The notes beneath the pieces are model-generated. The model saw only the letters and a list, made by a program, of their open reading frames with translations. It had not been told where the DNA came from and searched no databases. The translations under genes and the position numbers were made by a program. Of a stretch of DNA of 60,000 bases, positions 44,918-54,666 are shown one piece after another. The DNA is taken from the NCBI GenBank assembly GCA_020634795.1, contig JACKAZ010000011.1, positions 1 to 60,000 on the forward strand. Direction: 5' to 3'. The stretch comes from Ardenticatenales bacterium (GTDB lineage: Bacteria; Chloroflexota; Anaerolineae; Ardenticatenales; Ardenticatenaceae). Within the stretch, counting starts at the first letter, position 1. Each line of letters starts with the position of its first letter.

Positions 44918-46672
44918 ATGCTACTCGAACTGACGATTCGCGATTTTGCGATCATTGAGGAACTGCGCCTGTCCGTCGCACCCGGCTTCACCGTGATGAC
45001 GGGCGAGACCGGCGCAGGGAAGTCGATCATCATCGACGCCGTGGGGTTGCTGTTGGGCGGGCGTGCCCAGACCGAGTTCGTGCGCCACGGCAGTGATCGC
45101 GCCATGGTGGAAGGGATTTTCACCATCGACCCCTCGCTCCAGAGCCGCATCACGCCGCTGCTTGAATCGCAGGGGTTGGCCGACGGGGATGAGGCGGACA
45201 TGCTGATCGTGCAACGCGAGATCAACGCCAACGGGCGCAATCTTTGCCGCGTCAATGGGCGCACCGTGCCGCTGGCGATGCTGCGCGACCTGATGGCACC
45301 GCTCGTGGATATCCACGGCCAGAGTGATCATCTGTCGCTGATGAATCCGCGCCACCACATCGACCTGCTCGACCGCTTCGCCAACACGATGGTGGAACGC
45401 GGTACCTTCGCGGAACGTGTCGCCGCGCTGCGGGCCATCCGTGCCGAGATGCAGCGCCTTGCCAGCAGCGAGCGGGAGTTGGCGCTCCGACAAGATCGTT
45501 TGCAATACATCGTCGATGAGATCAGTGCCGCCGAGCTGACGGTCGACGAGGAGGAGACGTTAGCCAATGAGCGACGCGTGCTCGCCAATTCGGAAAAGCT
45601 GTCCGAGTTGGCCGAAAGTGCCTACGGACTCTTGAGCGAGGGCGTGGACGATGCGCCCCCCCTGCTTGTCCACGCGCAGGCGGTGGCGCGAGCGGTCTCT
45701 TCGTTGGCCAAGCTGGACGAGACACTCAACGACGCGGATGAAGTGGCAGGACAGGCGGTGGCGCTGCTGGATGATTTGGCGCGTACCCTCGACCGCTACC
45801 GCGACAATATCGAATACAACCCGCAGCGGCTGGAGCAGATCGAGCAGCGGCTGACGCTGCTCTTCAACCTTAAACGCAAGTATGGCGATTCGGTGATCGA
45901 GATTCTGGCGGAGCGAGAACGGGCGCAGCAGGCGTTAGAGGAAATAGCCAACGCCGAGGCACGGCTCCGCGCGCTCTCCGTTGAAGAGAACCTGCTGCTC
46001 GACGAGATTGGTCGCTTGGGGCACGCGCTTTCCCACGCACGGCGCACCGCTGCGGCTCGGATGGCGCAACAGGTCGAGAACGAATTGGAATCGTTACGGA
46101 TGGAACGGGCGCGTTTTGCGGTCGATATCCAGTGGCAGCCCGCAGCGACGGGCGCACCTGCCACCGATCCGGCGGGAGAGACGGGCCGATTTGCCTTTGA
46201 TGGGACGGGCCTTGATCAAGTTGAGTTCTTGCTGGCCCCCAACCCGGGTGAAGGGTTGAAGCCACTGGCCCGCATCGCCTCGGGGGGCGAGGCGTCGCGC
46301 ATCATGCTGGCGATCAAGACGGTGCTCGGCCATGCCGACGACACGCCGACGCTGATCTTCGACGAGATTGACACGGGCGTGGGGGGACGGGTGGGCCACA
46401 TCGTTGGGGAAAAGCTCTACGGATTGGCGGCACACCGCCAGGTGCTCTGCATCACCCACCTGCCCCAGCTCGCGGCCTTTGGCGACAGCCATCTGCAGAT
46501 CCGCAAGCTCGTCCACGCGGACCGCACGACGACCCATCTGCGCGAATTGGACGAAGTGGCGCGCATCGAGGAATTGGCGCTGATGATCGGTGGGGGCGAC
46601 GCCGCGACCCGCGCGGCCCAAGCGTTGCGCGACAACGCCCACTCACGGCAGCCCGCTGCCTTGCCGCGCTAG
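44918..46672 (+). CDS. recN: DNA repair protein RecN
   Basis: SMC-like ATPase for double-strand break repair, 584 aa. Walker A GETGAGKS at 29-36, a central pair of coiled coils (~150-370), and a C-terminal half-ATPase with signature SGGEASRIMLAIK, Walker B LIFDEIDTGVGGRVG and the ITHLPQLAAFGD switch. ATG at 44918, 13 bases after the zinc-finger gene, so likely one operon. It is slightly longer than E. coli RecN. Confidence 0.95.
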   Translation: MLLELTIRDFAIIEELRLSVAPGFTVMTGETGAGKSIIIDAVGLLLGGRAQTEFVRHGSDRAMVEGIFTIDPSLQSRITPLLESQGLADGDEADMLIVQREINANGRNLCRVNGRTVPLAMLRDLMAPLVDIHGQSDHLSLMNPRHHIDLLDRFANTMVERGTFAERVAALRAIRAEMQRLASSERELALRQDRLQYIVDEISAAELTVDEEETLANERRVLANSEKLSELAESAYGLLSEGVDDAPPLLVHAQAVARAVSSLAKLDETLNDADEVAGQAVALLDDLARTLDRYRDNIEYNPQRLEQIEQRLTLLFNLKRKYGDSVIEILAERERAQQALEEIANAEARLRALSVEENLLLDEIGRLGHALSHARRTAAARMAQQVENELESLRMERARFAVDIQWQPAATGAPATDPAGETGRFAFDGTGLDQVEFLLAPNPGEGLKPLARIASGGEASRIMLAIKTVLGHADDTPTLIFDEIDTGVGGRVGHIVGEKLYGLAAHRQVLCITHLPQLAAFGDSHLQIRKLVHADRTTTHLRELDEVARIEELALMIGGGDAATRAAQALRDNAHSRQPAALPR

Positions 46673-46815
46673 AGGGCGACGGGGTTGCGCGGTGGCGGCA
46701 GTGGGATAGCGACGGGGACCGGCGCGGGCAGGCGCTGTAGGGCCGTGGGGAGGCGTTGCGCTTGTGCGCCTCCCTTTGACTCGCCGATTTGCGTCTGCGA
46801 CTCAAAGATTGCACA

Positions 46816-47559
46816 ATGTTGGGTATGAGGCTCACGACGCTCGACCAAGCAATCCGCGCCACCCCCCGTGACGCGGTGCTTTGGCTGCGCCTCGGCGACG
46901 ACCTGTCCGCACGCGGCAAGCTGCTTCAAGCGCGCGAAGCCTATGCACGCGCCTCCCGCCTCCGCCCCCATTGGCTGATTGCGCGGCTGCGGCTGACGCA
47001 GTTGCCCCCCCATCCCGTCTCCGAAGATGCCCCCACCACGGCGACACCGATCGAGCACAACAGCACGGAAGACGACTGGTTCGACAATCTCGGATGGGAT
47101 GCGATCCCCCTGACCCCCCGCGACGTTGACGCGACAGCCGAAGCCACGGAAGCCACCACCAACGTGCGGCAGGTTCCGCGCGTGGCCCATGTGCCGCCGC
47201 GCCACGTGGTGCAAGAGCTTCGCACCGATGGGCTGGAGCTGCTGGGCATCACGCTGACGGGTGTGGGAGCGCTGTTGCTGAGCGCGGGGAATGGGTCGTT
47301 CTATGTGAGCCTTGTGGGGGGGACACTGCTGACCCTACTGGCCCGCTTCTACCGGCGGGAGGCTTGGCTGCGCCCGCGTGCGCCCTATGGCATCGCGGGC
47401 AGCAGCGCCCTGGCCCTTGTGCTGCTCGTAGGCCCCGCGTTGGAATGGCTTTGGCCCACCGTCCCCGCCCTCGCCACCCTGCCCATTGGCCTGCCGCTCT
47501 TCCTCTTTCTCTTCTGGCTGCTCTGTACCCTGCTCTTAAGCCTTCTCCTCAGCCGATAA
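46816..47559 (+). CDS. TPR-like membrane protein, unknown function
   Basis: 247 aa. N terminus (LDQAIRATPRDAVLWLRLGDDLSARGKLLQAREAYARASRLRPHW in outline) is two TPR-like helical pairs. A Pro/Thr/acidic linker (~75-120) precedes four hydrophobic segments (LLGITLTGVGALLLSA; SFYVSLVGGTLLTLLA; SALALVLLVGPALEWL; IGLPLFLFLFWLLCTLLLSLLLS). Layout recalls the zinc-finger gene before recN. ATG at 46816 is one of several close starts (TTG 46789, ATG 46825). It overlaps the convergent kinase-fold gene by 11 bases. Confidence 0.65.
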   Translation: MLGMRLTTLDQAIRATPRDAVLWLRLGDDLSARGKLLQAREAYARASRLRPHWLIARLRLTQLPPHPVSEDAPTTATPIEHNSTEDDWFDNLGWDAIPLTPRDVDATAEATEATTNVRQVPRVAHVPPRHVVQELRTDGLELLGITLTGVGALLLSAGNGSFYVSLVGGTLLTLLARFYRREAWLRPRAPYGIAGSSALALVLLVGPALEWLWPTVPALATLPIGLPLFLFLFWLLCTLLLSLLLSR

Positions 47560-48643
47560 AGCGCTCCAAATCACCACACATGTCGGTCAACCAAGCCTGC
47601 ACCGCTTCGGGGGTGTAGCTTTCCAGCACGTGCCAGCGGTTGGGGTGCAGGATCAGGTCGAGCACGCGCACCAAATCGAAGGAGCGCATCAATGTCTCCC
47701 GCTCCGCCAGCGAGAAGGTGGGGCGCAGCGCGGCCAGCGCCTCGAAGTAGCTGTCCAAGAAGAAATCCGGTTCGACCAATTCGGGGGAGGCGGCGAGGAA
47801 GGTGCAGAGGTCCCACATCGGCGGACCGTACTGTAAGTAGCCCCATTCGTGCACGACCAGATGGTCGTTCCAACGCACCATCTGCACCGAGCGCCAATCG
47901 CCGTTGATGATCGTCTGCGGCCCAGCCAAGATCGCATCCAAGAGACGGTCGGGCTGTTCCAGGACGGTGCGCAGGACGCGCCGCTGTTCGCGGCGGGCGG
48001 CACGCCAGAAATGTTGGAGGGAACTCATCAGCGTGGGTCGGAAGCGGAGCGCGCCTTGTCCGTAGCGGTTGACGGCACGGTCGGTGAGCAGTTGGTCGAG
48101 GAACTGGCAATGGGCGGGAACCCAATCATCGAAGCGGGGAATCCATGGATAGCGCGCCGTGACCGAGCCATCGTTCCAATAGAGGGCATGGAATGCCGCG
48201 CTTTCTTCGGCGATCCATTGCACCGCCTCGCTATCCAACGACAAATCCATAGTTTGCGCGGGGAGATCGTCGTAGAGCAGCCAAGCGGGGCGCGGCCCGA
48301 AACGTCGCCCCGCCGCAAGGGCGCCATCAATGACGACCTCGCCAATCGCCTCCGACAGATCGCTTTCCAGCATCAGTACCTCGCTGGGCGCGGCCATGTC
48401 GGGATGAAAAGCTTCCGCCCATGTCAGCTCGGGCAAGACTTTCAACAGCAGATGGCGCTCGTCCTCTCCCTCTTTGCCCCTCCAGCGCACGCGCAGCCGT
48501 TCGTACTGCGCGATGGTGTTCGCGTCCTCGTGCGGCGCTTGGTCGAGGGCGGTGACGACCGCGCTTTCGTCCTCGGTCAAAGCGCGAATCAAGGTGGTAA
48601 AGCTACCACTGGTGAAAATTTGGGGGGCCAACGGGTCGCTCAT
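47549..48643 (-). CDS. Aminoglycoside-phosphotransferase-fold protein, altered catalytic motifs
   Basis: 364 aa. The C-terminal half has the APH/choline-kinase layout: a Brenner-like motif INGDWRSVQM near 244 and a metal-site motif VHEWGYLQYGPPMWDL near 267. In active members these read HGDxxxxN and xDWExxxxGxPxxDL. Here the catalytic Asp remains but the His is Asn, the final Asn is Gln, and the metal Asp is Glu. So it may be an unusual kinase or a pseudokinase. The N-terminal lobe has LLLKVLPE with a candidate lysine. ATG at 48643. Substrate unknown. Confidence 0.65.
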   Translation of the reverse strand: MSDPLAPQIFTSGSFTTLIRALTEDESAVVTALDQAPHEDANTIAQYERLRVRWRGKEGEDERHLLLKVLPELTWAEAFHPDMAAPSEVLMLESDLSEAIGEVVIDGALAAGRRFGPRPAWLLYDDLPAQTMDLSLDSEAVQWIAEESAAFHALYWNDGSVTARYPWIPRFDDWVPAHCQFLDQLLTDRAVNRYGQGALRFRPTLMSSLQHFWRAARREQRRVLRTVLEQPDRLLDAILAGPQTIINGDWRSVQMVRWNDHLVVHEWGYLQYGPPMWDLCTFLAASPELVEPDFFLDSYFEALAALRPTFSLAERETLMRSFDLVRVLDLILHPNRWHVLESYTPEAVQAWLTDMCGDLERFIG

Positions 48644-48777
48644 GACTGCTCCACACGGTGAAAATCGGGGGCCGCAGATCGGCCCGATGAATTGTTGTAC
48701 GAATCGAGGAACGGTGCAAACGGCGCTCGACGAGCGGCGATCTGGTCAGCAACATCCGGACTACCAAGCGGGACAGT

Positions 48778-48805
48778 TTGTCAAGCGGACGAAGCGGTGT
48801 ATGCT
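48778..48805 (+). promoter_or_regulatory. Promoter of the LysM-L,D-transpeptidase gene
   Basis: TTGTCA (48778-48783), 16 bases, TATGCT (48800-48805), about 43 bases before the ATG. Confidence 0.5.
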
Positions 48806-48847
48806 ATCCGCACTTCGTTGGGACAAGTCGAGAGGCAGGAGGCAGAT

Positions 48848-49696
48848 ATGCATCGCTCACGTTGGATGATCGCCTTGATTTGCGCCACGCTGCTCGTGCT
48901 GAGCGTGGCATCGACCTCATTGGCGCAAGGCACGACGTACACGGTCAAAGCGGGCGACACCTTGAGTGGTATTGCGCAGCGACATGGCGTCACGCTGGTA
49001 GCGTTGGCCGACGCCAACGGGCTAACGACCAGCGCGTGGGTTTACGTGGGACAAACGCTGACGATCCCCAGCGGGGGCAGCAATGGCACGGGCAGTGCGT
49101 CAAGCGGGGCGTCCAGCAGCGCTTCGGCCACGACGGTCTACACCGTTCAGCTCGGTGATACGTTGTATGGCATCGCGATTCGCCATGGCACCACCGTGGC
49201 TGCGATCAAGGCGGTCAACGGCTTGAGCAGCGATACGATCTATGTGGGGCAACGGTTGACGATTCCCAGTGGCAGCAGTGCCAGCGCCGCGACCGCTCCG
49301 CCGCCCCCCTATTCCCCCTACAAAGGGGAAAAGTGGATCGACGTGAACCTCACCTACCAGACGGTCACCGCCTATGAAGGGGCGACGGCCATCTATCGCA
49401 CGTTGGCCTCTACGGGGTTGCCGCAAACGCCGACCGTCACCGGCACCTACGCCATCTACGTGAAGTACCTGGCGACCGATATGGAGGGCGGCTCGGTCAG
49501 CCAAGGGGACTACTACTACCTTGAGGATGTCCCGTACACGATGTATTTCTATCGCGGCTACGGCATTCACGGAACCTACTGGCACAACAACTTTGGCCAA
49601 CCGATGAGTCACGGCTGCGTCAATCTCTCGACGCCGGACGCGAAGTGGTTCTACGAGTGGGCGCCGCTCGGCGCGAAAGTGGTTACGCATTATTGA
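48848..49696 (+). CDS. LysM and YkuD L,D-transpeptidase
   Basis: 282 aa, exported. Signal peptide (MIALICATLLVLSVASTSLA|Q, cleavage after about 26). Two LysM repeats follow (TTYTVKAGDTLSGIAQRHG near 28; TVYTVQLGDTLYGIAIRHG near 96), with a short Ser/Gly linker between. The catalytic YkuD domain (~162-282) has H241 and the nucleophile C257 in SHGCVNL. It should form 3-3 peptidoglycan cross-links or attach proteins to the wall. ATG at 48848 with AGGAGG upstream. Its LysM-plus-catalytic design matches the M23 hydrolase at 23216. Confidence 0.92.
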   Translation: MHRSRWMIALICATLLVLSVASTSLAQGTTYTVKAGDTLSGIAQRHGVTLVALADANGLTTSAWVYVGQTLTIPSGGSNGTGSASSGASSSASATTVYTVQLGDTLYGIAIRHGTTVAAIKAVNGLSSDTIYVGQRLTIPSGSSASAATAPPPPYSPYKGEKWIDVNLTYQTVTAYEGATAIYRTLASTGLPQTPTVTGTYAIYVKYLATDMEGGSVSQGDYYYLEDVPYTMYFYRGYGIHGTYWHNNFGQPMSHGCVNLSTPDAKWFYEWAPLGAKVVTHY

Positions 49697-49717
49697 GCCA
49701 AGCAACGGGCGCGGTCG

Positions 49718-52456
49718 CTAGGGGTCAACGCGCAATAGGGGAAGTTGGACAGCATCCTGCCAATCTGGTAAATAGAGGCGTTCACCCGTCGCCTCGGAAT
49801 AGAGGCCGACCATGATCCGGTACTGCCCCGTAGCGAGCGCTTGGAATTCATGGGTTGTGGTCAGGCGCTCATTCGGCTGCCAGACGATCGAAGGAATGTC
49901 GAAGAAGGTATCCGAGACAGCCACACGCTCGTTCTGCGCATTGAAAAGATGGACGAAAACCTTCAACGTTTCGGGGGTGGATTGCTGGGCCTCCCACGTC
50001 AGCTTTAGGATGAGCGTCTTCCCGGTTTGCGAGGCGGTAATCTCCGACGTATAGCCGAGGAGCGTGACCGCCTCCGGCCACGCTGCATCGACCCGAACTT
50101 CTATGCCCGCCCCGATCCTTGCTTGATCGATGGCTTCGACGGTCACCTGACCAACGAACAGCGTGCGCGCGTGCCGCAGCCAGCCCAGGCGATAGGAGAG
50201 GGGCATGTCACCCTGATAGGGTACGAGCCGGAGCGTATAGGAATTAGGATCGACACGCGGGACGCGCAGTTCATAGCGCAGTTCAAAAACGTCCCCTTTT
50301 CGCCACTGATCTGGGGTAAAAAGGGAACTGCCGTCTTCCAGCGGCAACGATTGCATGGCCTCAACCTCTCCGTCCGCCGCCACCCACTCTATTTGCCAGC
50401 TCTCGGGCCAATCCTTCATCGACTCAACCCGCACCCGAAAGAAGAAGGGGATCGGCGTGCCGGGGGAGAGCGTTTCTTCGAAAGGTGTGGTTTGGACGCG
50501 CAAACCGCCAGCCGTCGGCCCCGCGACGTCTGCTTTCTCGGTTGCCCGCCCCACCGTGATCGCTCCGACGATGAGCAGCGTATCGGCATCGCTACGGGCC
50601 ACTGCACTTCCTTGGCCATCAACCGCGCTTAGTTCAATGCCATAGCGGCCAGGCGGCAGGTCAATCGGTACTGTGAATAGCACGGGAGCGCGCCGGATGG
50701 CCGATGGATCCCCCGTTGTCGCGTCGGCGACAAGAAAGCTCTTTGTCTCTGTGGGCCAGAAGCGGCCCTCATTATCCGTCAAACGAATCGCCAAGGAGTC
50801 CAGCTCTGCCAGCGCGCCGTCGCCCCCGGCCCAGAGCGTGTCAAGGATGACCGTCTGCCCTCCCTTTACCTCAGGCACTGCGTTGAGCAGCCCCAGAAAA
50901 GCCGCGTGCTCGCCAAAGGTCGCCCGCATCGGCGACGCAATTGGCGTTGCGGGATCGAGCGTCAGCGGACGCAAGTCGTAGAGCGTTGCCCCTATCGCGG
51001 TCTGTCCGGGGAAATTGATCTCGTCTAGGATGCGGGCGTTCTGCTGTAACCAGAGTTGTGGATGTTGCCAACTGTCACTCCCCGAATCGGGCGGACCAAA
51101 GACGTACCACAGCCGCGCATAGGTATTGGCAAGCGCTTCATAGGCCGGAATAGCGCGCTCATCTGGGCGCTGCTCGCCATACGGCGGCAGAGGCAGCCAG
51201 GGGATGTGGGGGTCGAAGTACTCCAAGACATGGGCATAGAGCGCCTCGTTAAGGGCCACAACCTCGCCCGGTTGCCAGCGCTCCGCCAACGTCTGAAAGA
51301 GGGGGCCGACGTCGTTCTTCTGGAGGCTCGGTTCCTTGTAATAGTGGGCCGTCGAAGCCAACCAGCCCCATGCGAAAGCGAGCAGCAGGAGGGTCGAAAG
51401 CCACCGCCTGCGCGCGGAGAGCGCGGCGAGGCCAATCGCCCACAGCAGGATGAAGGGGGGCAGCATGACGATCAGATGGCGCGCATTTTGATACATCGGT
51501 TTGATATAGGAGAGCGCATAGATCGCGAGCAGTGGCACCGTCGATTGCAGCAGGACGAACGCGGCGAGCGCCTTGCTATAGCGACGGTAAAGGGCCCACG
51601 CGCCAACGACCAGTAGCACGACGACCAACGGCAAGGCGAACCAAACCTCCTCAAGGCGGCTCGTATAGGTCGGCAGTCCAAATGAAAAGCTTTGTAGGAG
51701 ATCAAAAGCGAGTTGCCCCAACGGTTGGAAGACAAAGTCCCGCTCGGCCCCGATCGTTAACCGACGCCAGCCGAAGCCGATCAGAGGCCAACTTCCCCCT
51801 ACCAGAAGCAACATCAGCAGGAAGGCTGGCACTTTATAGCGTCGGGGCGTAAAGAGAAAGAGCCAAAGTAGTTGTGTGCCGATTAAAAGGATAGAGAGAT
51901 AATGCGTCCATAAGAGGGCCAGCGCCACGAGCAGATAAGCAAAAGGCCAAAGCAGGCGCGCCCACGCCGAATGGCGAACGCGCCACACCACGAACGTTTT
52001 CCAGAGAAGGAGGAGCGAGAGGGTGGCAAGTAGGACCAACAGGCTATACATGCGCATCTCTTGCGCGTACCAGCGCAGCAACGGAGAAATCGCTAACAAC
52101 AGGGCAGCGATGAGGCCGACACGCTGGCCTGCGAACGTCCGTCCGGTACGGTAGAGCGCCGCGACCGCCAGTACCCCCGTGAATGCGGAGAAGGCGCGAA
52201 CGGACCAGAGGGAGAAACCGATCACCGTTCCCCAGAGATGGACGAGGACGAAATAGAGCGGGGGAACCGTGTTCTGCGTCACGTACTGTGCAACAGGAAT
52301 CTGGTTACGGAGCACCTCTTCCAGTGGCAAACGAATCTGATAAAGCGTCAGCCCCTCATCCTGCCACAGGCCGCGCGATTCCAGCGTCAGCAAATTCGCC
52401 AGCAGCGTAAGCACCAGGATCAACAACAGGGGAAGCCGATGGGTTGTGGCTTTCAC
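49718..52456 (-). CDS. GT-C membrane glycosyltransferase, ArnT/PMT type, with C-terminal beta domains
   Basis: 912 aa. About a dozen hydrophobic segments (residues ~5-410) with the family features GLWQDEGLTLYQIR after the first span (acidic catalytic pair D-E) and LRWYAQEMRMYSLL. The remaining ~430 residues are extracytoplasmic beta-rich modules (for example RYGIELSAVDGQG, SYTLRLVPYQGDM, RIMVGLYSEATGERLYLPDW). These enzymes take sugars from polyprenyl-phosphate carriers; acceptor unknown. GTG at 52456-52454 overlaps the stop of the upstream gene (GTGA), so it is co-translated. Confidence 0.85.
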   Translation of the reverse strand: MKATTHRLPLLLILVLTLLANLLTLESRGLWQDEGLTLYQIRLPLEEVLRNQIPVAQYVTQNTVPPLYFVLVHLWGTVIGFSLWSVRAFSAFTGVLAVAALYRTGRTFAGQRVGLIAALLLAISPLLRWYAQEMRMYSLLVLLATLSLLLLWKTFVVWRVRHSAWARLLWPFAYLLVALALLWTHYLSILLIGTQLLWLFLFTPRRYKVPAFLLMLLLVGGSWPLIGFGWRRLTIGAERDFVFQPLGQLAFDLLQSFSFGLPTYTSRLEEVWFALPLVVVLLVVGAWALYRRYSKALAAFVLLQSTVPLLAIYALSYIKPMYQNARHLIVMLPPFILLWAIGLAALSARRRWLSTLLLLAFAWGWLASTAHYYKEPSLQKNDVGPLFQTLAERWQPGEVVALNEALYAHVLEYFDPHIPWLPLPPYGEQRPDERAIPAYEALANTYARLWYVFGPPDSGSDSWQHPQLWLQQNARILDEINFPGQTAIGATLYDLRPLTLDPATPIASPMRATFGEHAAFLGLLNAVPEVKGGQTVILDTLWAGGDGALAELDSLAIRLTDNEGRFWPTETKSFLVADATTGDPSAIRRAPVLFTVPIDLPPGRYGIELSAVDGQGSAVARSDADTLLIVGAITVGRATEKADVAGPTAGGLRVQTTPFEETLSPGTPIPFFFRVRVESMKDWPESWQIEWVAADGEVEAMQSLPLEDGSSLFTPDQWRKGDVFELRYELRVPRVDPNSYTLRLVPYQGDMPLSYRLGWLRHARTLFVGQVTVEAIDQARIGAGIEVRVDAAWPEAVTLLGYTSEITASQTGKTLILKLTWEAQQSTPETLKVFVHLFNAQNERVAVSDTFFDIPSIVWQPNERLTTTHEFQALATGQYRIMVGLYSEATGERLYLPDWQDAVQLPLLRVDP

Positions 52457-54666
52457 GGCGTCACCTGCCAGCGCCTGCCGTCCCACGAGAGGTTGGCGAG
52501 CGTCCAACGGGTAACGCCTGGCTCACCCTCGACCCGTTGCAGCGAGTCGAGTGCGTACAACCCCGTAATCAATTCGTAGCGGCCCACTGGCAGATCCGTC
52601 GGCAGGCTTAGCTCGGCCTGATCCCAGTATGTGGTGCCAAACCACCACGTGCTGGTGGGGGGATCGCCGTCCATAGGCGTGAAATCACCGAACGCGAGTG
52701 GCAACTCATCTCCCAAGGCGACCAAATGGAGAAAGGCTTGGTAATCTCGCCCTAACATCTGTCCAACATCCCATTGGAATTGCACTGCGATTGTATGGTC
52801 ACGGACCTTCGCCACAATGGGCAGCGCACGCACGGAATAGGCAAAGGGCGGGACGATTTCGATCCGTTGCGGCTCGATGTTCAGGAAGAAAAGATTGAGC
52901 GGATCGACCGGATAGCCATTGACATCCGCCAAGAAAGGTTCTCCCGTATCGTAATCATAGATGTCAAGGGTCACGCGGGCCACTGCCTGGACCTCCCCCG
53001 CCGCCTCAGGGGCGATGATCGGCACCCGATATCGATCGGTCAGCAGCCCGTCGCTGGGCCAGTAAAGCGTGGGCCAGCGCCCCCCGTCTGGATAGCTGTC
53101 GACCTGTCCGAAGTTGATCCAATTCTCGCCCAGTATTTTGACGGAGAGCGATCGGTTGGATGGAAGGGGGGCGTTCGTGCGCCAATAGAGGGTCAAATCG
53201 AGGTATCGTGGATCGCCCTCAGCGTTGATCTCGGCGGTATATCCCTCCAACGCCATGGTGCCGTAGGTGACACGGGAGGCTGTTGCGTTCGCTGGCAGTT
53301 GGGTAAGGAGCGGTGATGCCGCGTAGGCGGGACGGATCAAGAGCAAGGGCGTCAGCAGCGCCAGCAGAAAGAGCGCTCCTACGACTGATGCGCTGACGAG
53401 CCGCCAACGAGGCCAAGCGGAGAGAGCGATGACGGCGAAAAGGGCGATGCTGGGCGCCGCCGGTTGAAAATAGCGCCCCTGCCCAGCGGGGGCAACCCAC
53501 ATAAAGGCGAGCCATGAGAGCCCAAGCATCAGGGGCCAAAGGGCAAGAATGAGCATCCCCGCACGGCGCGGTGAGGCTACGCTCCATCTCCCTCGACGGA
53601 GGTAGCCCCACCCTACGCGAATCAACCCGAGCAGTAGAATCACCGAGAGCATACGGAACAGCGTGTAGATGACGTTGGGATAAGGGAGGTTGAACCAACC
53701 GAACAAGCCCCAAAACGATCGTTCCAGACCGATCAATTCGGCCCGATCGACCAAGTAGGGGAGGGGACTGTCCCGCAGGTCGATATTTTGTAACCAGAGA
53801 TGGGTGGCAAAGAGATCGCCGTAGAGTACGACGTTTCGCACGAACCACCATCCGCTGATCAGTAAGGCCATCCCGAGGATCAGCAGGAGCTGGGTGAGGG
53901 GTGCGGCGGCAGCGCCGTACTGTTTTCGACGCATCCGCCAAGCCACCAAAGCGAGTGGTATCAACCATAGGGCGCTGATCTTCGATAGGAGCGCGATCCC
54001 AATCAGCATTCCAATGATCAGGGCATTGCGACCGGGACGGTCAACCGAACGAGGCTGCAGGTAATCGACCAGCCGCCAGAGGACGAGGGCAGCACTGGCA
54101 TTGATCATTACATCGTTGGTCACCATGCCGCTGATATAGAGCACTTGGGGGATAAAGGCCCAGAACGCCGTTCCCCACAGCGCCCGTTCGTCACCGATCA
54201 GGGGCCGCAATGTGGCAAAAAGGGCCGTTAATGTTACCGCCCCCAGGAAGACCGACAGCAAACGGGCAGCATGGACCGCAAGCAACGCCCCAGAGGCGGG
54301 CCAGCCGCCACGGGGGTCATGGGTCATCATATTGAGATTGGCGGGGGTCCCGGGCACGCCAATCGCGGCATGAGGATTGGTCTGCCGGAAAAGCGCCGCA
54401 AAATCCCGTTGAGGGACGGGGGCTGTCACGAACGCGGCCAGCAGATAATAAAGGGGGGGCTGTCCGCCCTGCTGCCGCCACATTTCGGTGGTTTGGGGTG
54501 CGCTTACCGGCAATGAGCGGTTAACGACGAGATGTTGCACAAAGGCATAGTGCCATAGTTCATCCGGCGCCTCAAACGGGGGGGTGACAACGCTATAGAG
54601 CGTGGAAAGCAGCACAAAGCTGGCCACGATGGCCGTCAGTGCTTTGTGCGCCCTGAGCGTTCTCAT
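52453..54666 (-). CDS. DUF2142/GT-C-like membrane glycosyltransferase
   Basis: 737 aa. The first external loop has PPFEAPDELWHYAF, the hallmark acidic motif of DUF2142-type proteins, followed by GGQPPLYYLLAA. About 11 membrane spans end near residue 450. A ~280-residue extracytoplasmic beta domain then closes with VGRYELITGLYALDSLQRV, the same style as the end of the gene at 49718. ATG at 54666-54664 shares one base with the stop of the upstream gene (ATGA), and its own stop overlaps the next gene. Acceptor and sugar donor unknown. Confidence 0.82.
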   Translation of the reverse strand: MRTLRAHKALTAIVASFVLLSTLYSVVTPPFEAPDELWHYAFVQHLVVNRSLPVSAPQTTEMWRQQGGQPPLYYLLAAFVTAPVPQRDFAALFRQTNPHAAIGVPGTPANLNMMTHDPRGGWPASGALLAVHAARLLSVFLGAVTLTALFATLRPLIGDERALWGTAFWAFIPQVLYISGMVTNDVMINASAALVLWRLVDYLQPRSVDRPGRNALIIGMLIGIALLSKISALWLIPLALVAWRMRRKQYGAAAAPLTQLLLILGMALLISGWWFVRNVVLYGDLFATHLWLQNIDLRDSPLPYLVDRAELIGLERSFWGLFGWFNLPYPNVIYTLFRMLSVILLLGLIRVGWGYLRRGRWSVASPRRAGMLILALWPLMLGLSWLAFMWVAPAGQGRYFQPAAPSIALFAVIALSAWPRWRLVSASVVGALFLLALLTPLLLIRPAYAASPLLTQLPANATASRVTYGTMALEGYTAEINAEGDPRYLDLTLYWRTNAPLPSNRSLSVKILGENWINFGQVDSYPDGGRWPTLYWPSDGLLTDRYRVPIIAPEAAGEVQAVARVTLDIYDYDTGEPFLADVNGYPVDPLNLFFLNIEPQRIEIVPPFAYSVRALPIVAKVRDHTIAVQFQWDVGQMLGRDYQAFLHLVALGDELPLAFGDFTPMDGDPPTSTWWFGTTYWDQAELSLPTDLPVGRYELITGLYALDSLQRVEGEPGVTRWTLANLSWDGRRWQVTP

